From contig CAXTUB010000008.1 of the NCBI GenBank assembly GCA_964247385.1, positions 1 through 64,000 of the forward strand: a DNA stretch of 64,000 nucleotides. The letters are read 5' to 3'. Numbering within the stretch: position 1 is the stretch's first letter; each line of letters starts with the position of its first letter. A program made the position numbers and the translations under genes. The notes beneath the pieces were generated by a model, which was given only the letters and a program-made list of their open reading frames with translations, searched no databases and had not been told where the DNA came from. Below, one piece after another: positions 53,859-62,155 of this stretch. The DNA comes from TMP-86 sp964247385. GTDB lineage: Bacteria > Pseudomonadota > Gammaproteobacteria > Steroidobacterales > Steroidobacteraceae.

Positions 53859-54592
53859 GGTTTCTCAGGGCCATCGTGCTCGCGCTGCTTCTGGCCAATG
53901 TGGGCTATTACTTGTGGGCAGGAGGCGTCGGAGCGGACGCGGAAGATACCGTGCCAGCGCGCGTGACGTCGAGCATCAAGTTAGCCTCCGAAAGCGCTCA
54001 GCCAGCCGCAGCGCCCGCACTCGCGACGCAGTCTGCACGCATGGAAGGGACCGACAGCGCGCATGCAAAGGAAGACGAGCCCGCCGTTGCAGACGATCGA
54101 TCCTCCGCGTTGTTGACCAACGTCAAGCGCTGCATTTCCATTGGCCCGTTTCGCGATGTCTCGGAAGCGGCGCGGGCGGCTACCACCCTGCGCGCTAGCG
54201 GATACGGCCCAAGGCAACGAGTGGCTGAAGGCGAAGTATGGGCAGGAGTTTGGGTCTATGTGCCGCGTCCCGACGGATTCGAAGCTGCGAGTCAGGTGAA
54301 TGCGGCGCTCAAGAAGGGAGGCATCGACGATGCGCTCGAAATGCCCGGCCCGAGCGATGCCCCGGTGTTCTCGCTTGGCGTGTTTAGCGACACCAAACGC
54401 GCGCAAGCGCGCGTTGCACAGGCCAAAGCGCTCGGGCTCGATCCATCGCTGTCTGATCGCAAGCGCAATGGCAATGTGTTCTGGGTCGACGTCGATCTGA
54501 AATCCACGGATAGCCTCCTCAATCCCGCCGAGTTGCGAGGCGAAGCCGGCAGGATTACCCGACTGGAAGTGAAAGCGTGTCCGGCAGGGTAG
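53855..54592 (+). CDS. SPOR-domain-containing membrane protein
   Basis: A 245-residue protein with an N-terminal signal anchor (LRAIVLALLLANVGYYLWAGG), a linker rich in Ala/Ser/Glu (about residues 25-85) and a C-terminal SPOR-type region (CISIGPFRDVSEAARAATTLR and FSLGVFSDTKRAQARVAQAK), the fold that binds denuded septal peptidoglycan. It starts at GTG overlapping the birA stop and ends 144 bp before tRNA-Thr. Confidence 0.85.
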   Translation: MRFLRAIVLALLLANVGYYLWAGGVGADAEDTVPARVTSSIKLASESAQPAAAPALATQSARMEGTDSAHAKEDEPAVADDRSSALLTNVKRCISIGPFRDVSEAARAATTLRASGYGPRQRVAEGEVWAGVWVYVPRPDGFEAASQVNAALKKGGIDDALEMPGPSDAPVFSLGVFSDTKRAQARVAQAKALGLDPSLSDRKRNGNVFWVDVDLKSTDSLLNPAELRGEAGRITRLEVKACPAG

Positions 54593-54718
54593 GCAGGCTT
54601 GCCTTGCACGCGATAACGGATCGCGGCACATAAACATCCACCCTCGGTGCTCGTGTTAGGGACATTTCCTCAGCTGCCATTGCAGCCAATTTTAGAACGC
54701 ACATCGCATGAGCGTCGT

Positions 54719-54724
54719 TATAAT
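54719..54724 (+). promoter_or_regulatory. -10 box of tRNA-Thr
   Basis: A perfect TATAAT lies 12 bases before the tRNA 5' end. No clear -35 hexamer is seen at 16-18 bp. Confidence 0.65.
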
Positions 54725-54736
54725 CCCACGCACCAT

Positions 54737-54808
54737 GCCGGCTTAGCACAGTGGTAGTGCAACGGTTTTGTAAACCGTAGGTCGGGGGTTCGAATCCCTC
54801 AGCCGGCA
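54737..54808 (+). tRNA. tRNA-Thr (TGT)
   Basis: The acceptor stem GCCGGCT pairs with AGCCGGC, the anticodon stem ACGGT pairs with ACCGT around TTTGTAA (anticodon TGT, reading ACA), and the T arm has GGGGG-TTCGAAT-CCCTC. CCA is not encoded. Its 3' end is the probable attachment site of the island that follows. Confidence 0.96.
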
Positions 54809-54982
54809 GAATTCTCTCGTAACTTGACGTCTAATCAAGGCCGACAGAGTCTACAGAATTCCAACAAACCCGCATATTCTCGGTATTTTGGTGAGTAACC
54901 GAGTTCCGTGGCGTTTATTGACATTGCGCTCTAAAGTTGGATAATTTTTGGGGTAGGTCAATTTCCTGAAAGCTGCTACCCC

Positions 54983-56185
54983 ATGTTAAGCGAGACTGCA
55001 GTACGGAACGCCAAGCCGCGCGAAAAGCCCTATAAGTTGAGCGACGAGCGCGGCCTGTTCTTGCTCATCAATCCGTCGGGCTCGCGCTGGTGGCGTTTCA
55101 AGTATTCTCGCTTTGGCCGTGAGCGTGGCATGTCCATGGGCATCTACCCTGATGTCAGTCTCACGATGGCGCGCAAGCGTCGTGATGAGGCGCGCCGGCT
55201 CCTGGCCGATGGCATTGATCCAAGCGCAAAGAGAAAGGCTGAAAAGCTCGCGAATGCGAACACTTTTCGAGCGATCGCCGATGAGTGGTTAGGTTTGCAG
55301 AGGGCAAAGCTCAAAGGGTCAACGCTCTACAAGGCTCAGTATCAGCTCGAGTCGTTCATTTATCCGCGCCTCGGCAATACGCCGATAACGCAAATCACTG
55401 CGCCGGATCTACTCGCCGCACTTCGGCGAATCGAGGCACGAGGGACACACGAAACCGCTCATCGAGCGAAGCAGCGGTGCGGACAGATTTTTCGCTATGC
55501 GATCGCGACGGGTCGGGCAGAGCAAGATGTGTCGCTGCATTTGCGTGGCGCTCTAGCGCCGATTGTGACCACCAACCGGGCCGCTATCACGGATCCATTG
55601 CAGGTTGGTCAGCTTCTGCGGGCCATTGACGGCTATGCGGGGGATGCCGTGACCGCCTATGCGCTCAAGCTCGCGCCGCTCACTTTTGTCAGGCCCGGCG
55701 AACTCCGACTCGCCAGCTGGTCTGAGTTTGATCTGGACAAAGCAGATTGGCGCATCCCGGCAGAGCGAATGAAGATTGGCGAAGCGCATCTTGTTCCACT
55801 TTCAATGCAAGCCGTGGCCGTCTTGAGAGAGCTTCAGTCGATCTCGGGCGCAGGAGAGTATGTATTTTCATCGCTCCGTACTGGTAGACGCCCGATGAGC
55901 AACAACACAGTCAACGCTGCGCTTCGTCGACTCGGTTACACACGAGAAGAAATGACCGGGCATGGCTTCCGCGCTCTCGCGTCAACCTTGCTCAACGAGC
56001 AGGGCTGGCACCCCGACTTAATCGAGCTACAACTCGCGCATGCTGAACGCAACAAAGTGCGAGCTGCCTACAACCGTGCGCAAAGAATCCCGGAACGCCG
56101 AAAGATGATGCAAGCGTGGGCCGACTATTTGGACGAGCTGCGAGAGCAGCACATCAACAATTTCTCCGCGCTTCGAGCGGCTTAG
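54983..56185 (+). CDS. Tyrosine-type site-specific integrase (P4-like, DUF4102 N-domain)
   Basis: A 400-residue integrase. The N-terminal arm-binding DUF4102 domain (LSETAVRNAKPREKPYKLSDERG) is followed by the SAM-like core-binding region and a catalytic domain with the Arg in TFVRPGELRL, the His-x-x-Arg in HGFRALAST, a second His in LAHAERN and the Tyr in AAYNRA. It integrates and excises the island at tRNA-Thr. The family and position are those of P4-like phages and pathogenicity islands. Confidence 0.95.
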   Translation: MLSETAVRNAKPREKPYKLSDERGLFLLINPSGSRWWRFKYSRFGRERGMSMGIYPDVSLTMARKRRDEARRLLADGIDPSAKRKAEKLANANTFRAIADEWLGLQRAKLKGSTLYKAQYQLESFIYPRLGNTPITQITAPDLLAALRRIEARGTHETAHRAKQRCGQIFRYAIATGRAEQDVSLHLRGALAPIVTTNRAAITDPLQVGQLLRAIDGYAGDAVTAYALKLAPLTFVRPGELRLASWSEFDLDKADWRIPAERMKIGEAHLVPLSMQAVAVLRELQSISGAGEYVFSSLRTGRRPMSNNTVNAALRRLGYTREEMTGHGFRALASTLLNEQGWHPDLIELQLAHAERNKVRAAYNRAQRIPERRKMMQAWADYLDELREQHINNFSALRAA

Positions 56186-56564
56186 GCGACGAGATTGTCT
56201 GGCGCATGTAAATGGTTCAAGACGCTTCAGCTCGGCTCCTAGCGGTTCTTCTTAGCTATCGCACACGCTAATTCGATCACCGGATCGATTTGAAATTCTT
56301 GGACGATAGCCTGAGCGGTCGTCTTTCTTTCGAATTCTAGTGAAGTCCATTCAAGACTTATGATGTCGCGTGAGTCGCGCGATTGCGAAGCGATTCAGAG
56401 GCTTGCTAATCGACGCGGCTCGCAATTTCCCTCGCGGCTCACGCAAATCACTTCTAACCCCTTGTGCAGACAAGACTTCTTCGAAGGCGCGACTCGCGCC
56501 CTTTAATCTTGCTGACACGTCTGCTCTTTTTCTCCATCCCACTGTACGACGTCTTGCATTTCTT
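56186..56564. other. 379-bp stretch without a recognisable gene
   Basis: It lies between the convergent ends of the integrase and the winged-helix gene. Short open frames here are not protein-like, and no clear hairpin terminator or repeat is seen. Confidence 0.6.
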
Positions 56565-57422
56565 TCAGCGCCCTGGCGGTAAGCGAAACTTTGCGCGCAG
56601 TTTCTTGAGCATGGTTTCGGCCAGCTGCCGACTTTCGTTTTCTGGTCGGGAGATCACAGATGGAGACGGCGATGCCGACTGCATCGACGCAAGCGCGCGA
56701 GTCCGCTCGACTGCTGCACTCGGTGCGAACTCGCCAAGTTGAGCTCGGCTGACCAGTCGAAACAGGAGCGCTAAAGGCCGGCGCACACGCCCCGCATGCG
56801 CTAAGGCTCCAATCTCGTCGAGCACTGCCTGCTGCTGCTCCTTCGGGCATCGCTCAATCATTCGGACAGCGTACTGGTGCTGTACGCCCGCCAAGATCTC
56901 CGGAATCTTTAACGACTTTGTAGCCACTACAACGGAATTTCGGTGGTCTAGACGAGCCACGTCCGATGCAGTAGTAGTTTTTTGATTTACTTCGCTTTGA
57001 ACTAAGTCCGTATGATCTATATCGCCTGAATTGCCGCCGACGGTTTCCCAGGGCATGGCAGGGGCGGTAACTTTTCTCGCATCGAAACAAGAATCCCAAA
57101 ACCAATTGCCATTCGGGTCGTGGTGCCGGGAGCGAATAAGATAACCAGCGGCCTCGAGCTCCTTGATAAGCCGTCGAGTTACATCGCGACCGATATGCCC
57201 GGACTGCCGTCTAGGATCCTTGATGAGGTGTGGCAAGATCTGAGCGCGAATCTCCCACCCCTTAGGTCGGGACGCAAGCCAAATGCCGAGGTATCGCGCA
57301 AGAGGCGAGAGTTCTGGGTCCTCGATCAATGCGTTTGGAATAGGCTCCCATTTTCCAAGCTGGTGGCGCACTCGCACGATCGAGCCTCGCTGACGCAACC
57401 ACGCATATTCGGCAGCGTCCAA
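56565..57422 (-). CDS. Winged-helix protein, probable island replication or regulatory protein
   Basis: A roughly 285-residue protein. WEPIPNALIEDPELSPLARYLGIWLASRP and the following IGRDVTRRLIKELEAAGYLIRSR are typical of the helix-turn-helix/winged-helix part of replication-initiation-type proteins of integrative elements. The C-terminal half is helical and ends in a basic coil (MLKKLRAKFRLPPGR). TTG 57422 is the likely start; the frame continues upstream to the stop of the AlpA-like gene without ATG. It lies 15 bp downstream of that gene and is probably co-transcribed. Confidence 0.7.
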   Translation of the reverse strand: MDAAEYAWLRQRGSIVRVRHQLGKWEPIPNALIEDPELSPLARYLGIWLASRPKGWEIRAQILPHLIKDPRRQSGHIGRDVTRRLIKELEAAGYLIRSRHHDPNGNWFWDSCFDARKVTAPAMPWETVGGNSGDIDHTDLVQSEVNQKTTTASDVARLDHRNSVVVATKSLKIPEILAGVQHQYAVRMIERCPKEQQQAVLDEIGALAHAGRVRRPLALLFRLVSRAQLGEFAPSAAVERTRALASMQSASPSPSVISRPENESRQLAETMLKKLRAKFRLPPGR

Positions 57423-57436
57423 GCGAAAGTTGTTGT

Positions 57437-57622
57437 TCAGCCTTGCCGAATGTAACGCCGCAGCTCATCCGCCAAGATGAAAGTGCGCCGCCCGTCCTTG
57501 CGAGTCTTTAGCAGGCCTTCACGAATGCGCGCGTAGACGGTTGCCCGGCTCAAACGCAGAATGCGCGCGGCTTCCGATATCTCGTAGCGGAAGTTAGGAA
57601 GAGTTTCGGCCTTTGATTCCAT
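57437..57622 (-). CDS. AlpA/excisionase-type MerR-fold DNA-binding protein
   Basis: A 61-residue helix-turn-helix protein (ISEAARILRLSRATVYARIREG, wing TRKDGRRTFILADELRRYI) of the excisionase/AlpA type that usually controls integrase expression or excision of islands. The ATG at 57622 has a GGAGG Shine-Dalgarno 5 bases upstream, which decides the start over the GTG 12 bases earlier. Confidence 0.85.
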   Translation of the reverse strand: MESKAETLPNFRYEISEAARILRLSRATVYARIREGLLKTRKDGRRTFILADELRRYIRQG

Positions 57623-57870
57623 TGACGCCTCCACGCGTGCAAAAGCGCGTGAAAAAAGTTGAGATGCAGCGTCTATATATTTGTACGTAAAAGATAGCTC
57701 AACGATTTTTGAGTAAACCTACTCTGTCGTACGTAGCGGCTCGTTACAGTACGCTTCCTGTTTGAGAATGAGTCGCAATTTGCGCAATGTGAGTCGCGGT
57801 TCGCGGCGGTTCCCGTCCCTGAGTTGGCGAACGCCGGTCTCCCACCCCCGATAGTTGACTTGCGAGCGAA

Positions 57871-58665
57871 TTAGGTATCAACCCACCGCTGCGGAGGGAA
57901 CGCACGATTAATCGCAGCTACTACGTCCCCAAATGCCGCAGCGATATTGCCTCTTGTGAATCTCACTTGATCCACACCGGCAATATTTGAAAATTCCTCC
58001 GTACCATTCTCAAGCAGAACTGCAACCCGGTGGAATCCCCACTTCCCCTGCCATAGTCGCAATTCGTGAATTACGTTATCTCGCGCCCGACTCGTGCCAT
58101 CGGTCCCTACGTTCTCTCCAGTAAGAACATGCAGTCCAAATTCACACTCCTCTAACATCCTATGAAGCGATTCTTGAATGTGTTGCGAAGTTCGACTACC
58201 GGTTTCATATGCGACGATCTCAAACTGCTGCTTGTCCTGCAAATGATCCCGAAGATCCCGCCATTGAGGATCTCTTCCATGGCCGAGAAAGATCCTGGGG
58301 CGTGCTGACACGCGACGAACACCGGATTGCGATCTTGCTTCGTCGAAAATTCGGGAAATTCGTTCGATCTCCGCACGCGACGGCGATGCGACGGAAACAT
58401 TCGTATCGCCATCACTCCATGCCACTCGAAGTCTCCACGTTTGTTCAATGGAAGGCGCAAATTGAGCTTCTAGCGGTATTTTGTTGTAGTCAGCAAAGAA
58501 CTCGTCAATGTTCTCGCCGTAGTCCCATCCTGCATCTTGAGTTTCGACTGACAGCGTCCAGTAGGTTCGGCGATCCTGCGTTGCGCATTCCTGCAAGCAG
58601 TTCCAGGCCCGCATCAAAATCGCAGACTTGAAGAAAACGCCCCGAAATCGCACACGCTTTTCCAT
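57871..58665 (-). CDS. TIR-like (PF10137/CAP12-type) domain protein, probable defence effector
   Basis: A 264-residue protein. The C-terminal half (from about residue 124) begins RPRIFLGHGRDPQWRDLRDHL, and continues with SRTSQHIQESLHRMLEECEFGLHVLTGENVG and RARDNVIHELRLWQGKWG, matching the predicted nucleotide-binding TIR-like domain seen in CBASS effectors and stand-alone defence proteins that degrade NAD. The Glu in IQES is at the catalytic position. The N-terminal half (about 1-120) is unfamiliar and may be the sensor. The ATG at 58665 is preferred over TTG 58677. No cyclase gene is adjacent, so a classic CBASS pair is not evident. Confidence 0.8.
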   Translation of the reverse strand: MEKRVRFRGVFFKSAILMRAWNCLQECATQDRRTYWTLSVETQDAGWDYGENIDEFFADYNKIPLEAQFAPSIEQTWRLRVAWSDGDTNVSVASPSRAEIERISRIFDEARSQSGVRRVSARPRIFLGHGRDPQWRDLRDHLQDKQQFEIVAYETGSRTSQHIQESLHRMLEECEFGLHVLTGENVGTDGTSRARDNVIHELRLWQGKWGFHRVAVLLENGTEEFSNIAGVDQVRFTRGNIAAAFGDVVAAINRAFPPQRWVDT

Positions 58666-59115
58666 TACATCAATCAAATGATCCGCAAACTGTTGCCATC
58701 TCTATGCGCTTCAATATGTTGCCGCGCAATGCCGCAAGCTACGACGGGCCGCTGACTAACTTTACAACGTTGTTAGTTGGTAACCGCGGAAATCGGAGTT
58801 TCAGAAACAGCGCTGGCGACAAAAGAAGCAAAGATCTGCTTTCAAAATCGAAGTTTGCACAATAAGTTAGGTAAGACTCGCGCACCTCCTAGAGATCAGA
58901 CTGCTCGTGAATCGTTCATCGGGACGCTCGAACGCTCGGGACGGACTTGGCCACATGTGAGCGCGTTATAACTTCCGGCTTACAAAACCGATTTCCCCAC
59001 AAGTTAAAAATCTTTGTTCGACATGATCAGATACTCCTGCTGTAGCTAATTCCCAGTGCAGTCCGGCTTGGCGGCCGGTTATTCGTTGGTCTCGAAAGGG
59101 CCGAGGAAAAGTCTA
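58666..59115. other. 450-bp divergent intergenic region
   Basis: It separates the TIR-like gene (minus) from the next plus-strand gene and must hold promoters for both. An imperfect palindrome around ACAACGTTGT (58764-58773) flanked by CTAAC and GTTAG lies about 90-110 bp upstream of the TIR-like start and may be an operator. No convincing gene is seen; small open frames are not protein-like. Confidence 0.5.
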
Positions 59116-59607
59116 ATGTACCCATTGCGTCTTGTTCACGAGTTGCGGCCCGTGTTGCCGTGGACCATATTCTCCCTGCCCATCTACGCAGAGCACGGGG
59201 CTGCCCAAACGCTGCACGAACGGCGATTTGCCGGGCACTGGGATGAAGACAATGACGAGCGCATCTTTGCCGCTGTCTTGGACGTGTTCTTTCGTCATCC
59301 TCAGACTCTGTGGAACCTGTACGCCGTTGGAGAACGAAAAGGTCAATTGACAATATGGGCAGCCGCATTCCCTATTACTGATCAATCGGCGTGGGCGGCT
59401 GCATCGGCCGGCCCGGCTATCCAAGATTCGTGGCCCGCAAAAACAATCAATCTTTATTCAGAAATCTTGCGCACGGGCGGGCGCCAGATGATTGAGACAA
59501 TGACTGAGGGTGAGCTGCTTCGAAGGTTTCCACCAGATCACGACCAGCTGAATTGGCTGATCAACTTATTCGAGTTGGGGCCGCCTAGACCGCTCTGCGC
59601 AAGCTGA
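59116..59607 (+). CDS. Unknown island protein
   Basis: A 163-residue soluble protein that I do not recognise. It is rich in Trp and Leu (LPWTIFSLPIYAEHG, LWNLYAVGERKG, WLINLFELGPP). An AGGAAA sequence 10 bases upstream supports the ATG at 59116. It is followed after 90 bp by the start of the PIN-like gene region in the same orientation, so the two could be expressed together, for example as an antitoxin-toxin-like pair; nothing in its sequence proves that. Confidence 0.6.
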   Translation: MYPLRLVHELRPVLPWTIFSLPIYAEHGAAQTLHERRFAGHWDEDNDERIFAAVLDVFFRHPQTLWNLYAVGERKGQLTIWAAAFPITDQSAWAAASAGPAIQDSWPAKTINLYSEILRTGGRQMIETMTEGELLRRFPPDHDQLNWLINLFELGPPRPLCAS

Positions 59608-59825
59608 AGGTATGCCGCATTAACGTCTCCACCGTCTTCACTGTGTGCGGCTGAAGATTTGTGACTATTGAGGTCGGTCCATACAAAGTGATTGCAGATG
59701 CCGCTTAAGTTCGAGACGAAAGAAGGGGTGCCTGAGCAACGCAGTCATTTGACCATCCAGCGATATATTTCGATCACTGGGCACTTAAGCATTTTTCTGA
59801 GTGTGATAATGACCGAGCAAGATTT

Positions 59826-60593
59826 TTGCAGGGTCTGAAAACATCCGGCAGCGTGCTCGTATTCTCTCAGCTAAGTCTCGCGGAATATTCCGGACCAGAC
59901 GATCCTCGTCATGCCGATGCCGTAGCGGAGTTTCTGGAATTTGCGTTACCAAACCTTTATTTCGCCTTTTTTGATGTGAGTCGCGCCATGGACCGCGAAG
60001 CGACGAGAATGAATCGCTCCTCTCGGCTGGCTCCTCCGCCCGATCTTGATCTCCTTGCGTTGGTTGCCCAAGTACGTCTGGACGGATTTCGAGCTTTTTC
60101 AATTGCGAGCCTGATCTGCGAAATTGATATGCAAAAACACAGGTTGCGTCCAACCGTTCAAAGAACAAAGATACGACTTCAGCGGCACGTCGAACTACTC
60201 CGTCGGAATGCGCGCGTTCGGAAGCAGGCAAAGCACTTCAAGAACCATCCTGTCAGCTCGCCAACGCGAGCAGTCATTCAAAAGCTACTGCGTCCATTCT
60301 TCTTGGATCGTGAGGCCCCATTTACTTTGAACGACGCAGTCGACCTTCAGCACGCAACTATTTCTCTTGCATACTGCGATTTCGTTTTGCTTGATCGTAA
60401 ATGGGAGAGCTTTGCCGCTCAGATGTTGCTAAGGTTCAAAAAAGTTGGATACGCGTTCCGAAAGCCGCGAGTATTCTCAGGGAAGAGCGACGGCGTCCAC
60501 CGTTTCCTGAATGAATTCGAAAGCAGGATCTCGGATAGATCAACACGGCACCGCGTGGCTGATTACTGCGATAATAAGCAAAACTTAGTTTAG
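59826..60593 (+). CDS. PIN-like domain protein, N-terminal part out of frame or without a start
   Basis: The annotated part (255 residues from TTG 59826) has the PIN-like pattern LSLAEYSGPDD and NDAVDLQHATISLAYCDFVLLDRKW with its acidic residues near the C-terminus. The first conserved Asp lies upstream: in the same frame 59754-59825 encodes HPAIYFDHWALKHFSE, the usual family start, but no ATG, GTG or TTG lies between it and the stop at 59733. A good ATG at 59698 begins MPLKFETKEGVPE in another frame, so one base seems to be missing near 59735. It may be a decayed toxin-like nuclease or a sequencing error. Confidence 0.65.
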   Translation: MQGLKTSGSVLVFSQLSLAEYSGPDDPRHADAVAEFLEFALPNLYFAFFDVSRAMDREATRMNRSSRLAPPPDLDLLALVAQVRLDGFRAFSIASLICEIDMQKHRLRPTVQRTKIRLQRHVELLRRNARVRKQAKHFKNHPVSSPTRAVIQKLLRPFFLDREAPFTLNDAVDLQHATISLAYCDFVLLDRKWESFAAQMLLRFKKVGYAFRKPRVFSGKSDGVHRFLNEFESRISDRSTRHRVADYCDNKQNLV

Positions 60594-60748
60594 TCTTGAG
60601 CGGCTCTCGGAAAGCTCTCTGCCTTTCCGGCTGAGCTACAAGGCACGAGCCCGTCCGCGCGACTTTCATAAACCCAATCGTGAATTCGAAGTGAAATGGC
60701 GTAATTCTTCGAGTCGATACTTAATTTTTCCGAGGGCAGCAAGTCATC

Positions 60749-62155
60749 TCATTCTACAAAGATTGAGTTTATTTCTGCGCACATCTCCCAGGTATCGCGC
60801 AGTGCGGCTAACAATCGTTGATACTTCCCGATCTCGGCGAATTGCAGCGTTGAACCCTTCCTGTCGTTTAACCATTTGTAGGCTGGCTTATACCCTCCAA
60901 GTTGATACTCCCAGACGTGTTCCGGTACATCGGAGAACCACTGTGTGTCGTTGATCTGCACTCGCCCATCATGCTCTCGATGGACGCGAATCACCCGGCC
61001 ATCACCAGCGCCTTCGAACTTGGCGGGGAGCGCCGCCGATACTAGGGCTTCTCCTAAGTGGAGACGGCGAAGTATGCTCCCGCATCTAGCTAGACTGGCG
61101 AAAGCCTCTGGGGATTTAGGAAATGGAATCCGCGGAAAACTGTTTCTAAGGAACGCAGTGAATTTGGTCCGGTATGCCGACGCATGCAGAGTGGCGTAAA
61201 TGTAGTCGAAAACAAACACCTCATCTCCAGCCCTCGCTCCCAAACCAGATGCCTTACAGAGCCTTCGAAAAAGTGCTTGATTGAAATTGATCTGACGTTC
61301 TGTGTCTAGCGCACCCAATCGCTGATACAAATACAGCGGAAAGTTCATAGCATTGGAAGCAGAGGTGCTGGAAAGAAAGATCGCTTCTGAGATGCAGTCG
61401 GTCACGAAAACATGAGCGAATCTTTGATCACGAAACCCCTTAGTTGTAAGCAGCCCGAAGTTAGGACCAGATAAATAGTTATTCATCACTTGCGGAACTG
61501 GCCATCCCACGAATCCGCGTGATTCGCCGGTATAGAGTATGTATCGTTTGTCAAACGGTCTATAATTAATGGGCTTGATGTAGCCTCGATCGTTGTGTGA
61601 TCTGACATCGTTCAGAGCACGTTGATACGTCCAATCTCTGACGTCGTCACCGATTGCGTATTTCTCGCGAACTCGCGATTCCGGTTCATGAAGAAAGTCC
61701 TGCATCGACTGCCAAACGGCGTCTTCAGACGCCTGGATGCACAAAGAATCTCTTTTGGTCACAATTCCATTGCCAAACACTAGGAAGAGTTCTGCAAGAC
61801 TAAAACCTGAGTTGAACTCTGCTTCAAGCTCGGAACTTTGGTTCAAGAATTGAAATTGAGGCGAAGTCGGATGTACGTGTGTCCAACTTAGGGATGAAAC
61901 GTTCGAAGACCAAAGAGTCTCGTACTTTGCCTTCCGCGTGCCGAGAAGATCAGCTCGATAAACATTGGGCGTACGTTTTTCTCCTTTAAGTCGTCTTTTC
62001 CTGACCCCCAAAAAGATAGCAACACCTTGGAGAATATCGAATACGTTCTGGTCGCTCGAACCATCGGCGGACACTTCTTTTCGATTTGAGTTTCCGTGCA
62101 AGTCGAGAATGTAAATAGCGTCGAATGTCTGAAGTAGATGCCATCGCATCCTCTG
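60749..62155 (-). CDS. Restriction-modification enzyme, C-terminal (target-recognition) fragment after a frameshift
   Basis: About 468 residues that continue the upstream fragment in a different frame. The join reads NPTFRG then MRWHLLQTFDAIYILDLHGN, the expected order in single-chain N6-adenine methylase/nuclease proteins. INYRPFDKRYILYTGESRGF, ending in the typical YKPAYKWLNDRKG block, identifies the C-terminal specificity domain of type ISP-like/type IIG enzymes. The frame is open a little further upstream (to 62272), but that part is the other frame of the same gene. One missing base at about 62149-62154 separates the two. Confidence 0.82.
   Translation of the reverse strand, partial: QRMRWHLLQTFDAIYILDLHGNSNRKEVSADGSSDQNVFDILQGVAIFLGVRKRRLKGEKRTPNVYRADLLGTRKAKYETLWSSNVSSLSWTHVHPTSPQFQFLNQSSELEAEFNSGFSLAELFLVFGNGIVTKRDSLCIQASEDAVWQSMQDFLHEPESRVREKYAIGDDVRDWTYQRALNDVRSHNDRGYIKPINYRPFDKRYILYTGESRGFVGWPVPQVMNNYLSGPNFGLLTTKGFRDQRFAHVFVTDCISEAIFLSSTSASNAMNFPLYLYQRLGALDTERQINFNQALFRRLCKASGLGARAGDEVFVFDYIYATLHASAYRTKFTAFLRNSFPRIPFPKSPEAFASLARCGSILRRLHLGEALVSAALPAKFEGAGDGRVIRVHREHDGRVQINDTQWFSDVPEHVWEYQLGGYKPAYKWLNDRKGSTLQFAEIGKYQRLLAALRDTWEMCAEINSIFVE

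Noticed and set aside
58777..58971. Small plus-strand open frame in the TIR-like upstream region
   Set aside because: No Shine-Dalgarno sequence and no protein-like pattern; it overlaps a probable promoter region.
60601..60650. tRNA-like sequence on the minus strand (TGTAGCTCAGCCGGAAAGG and following bases)
   Set aside because: It resembles the 5' half of a tRNA (D arm), but no anticodon stem with a matching acceptor strand or T arm follows, so it is at most a remnant.
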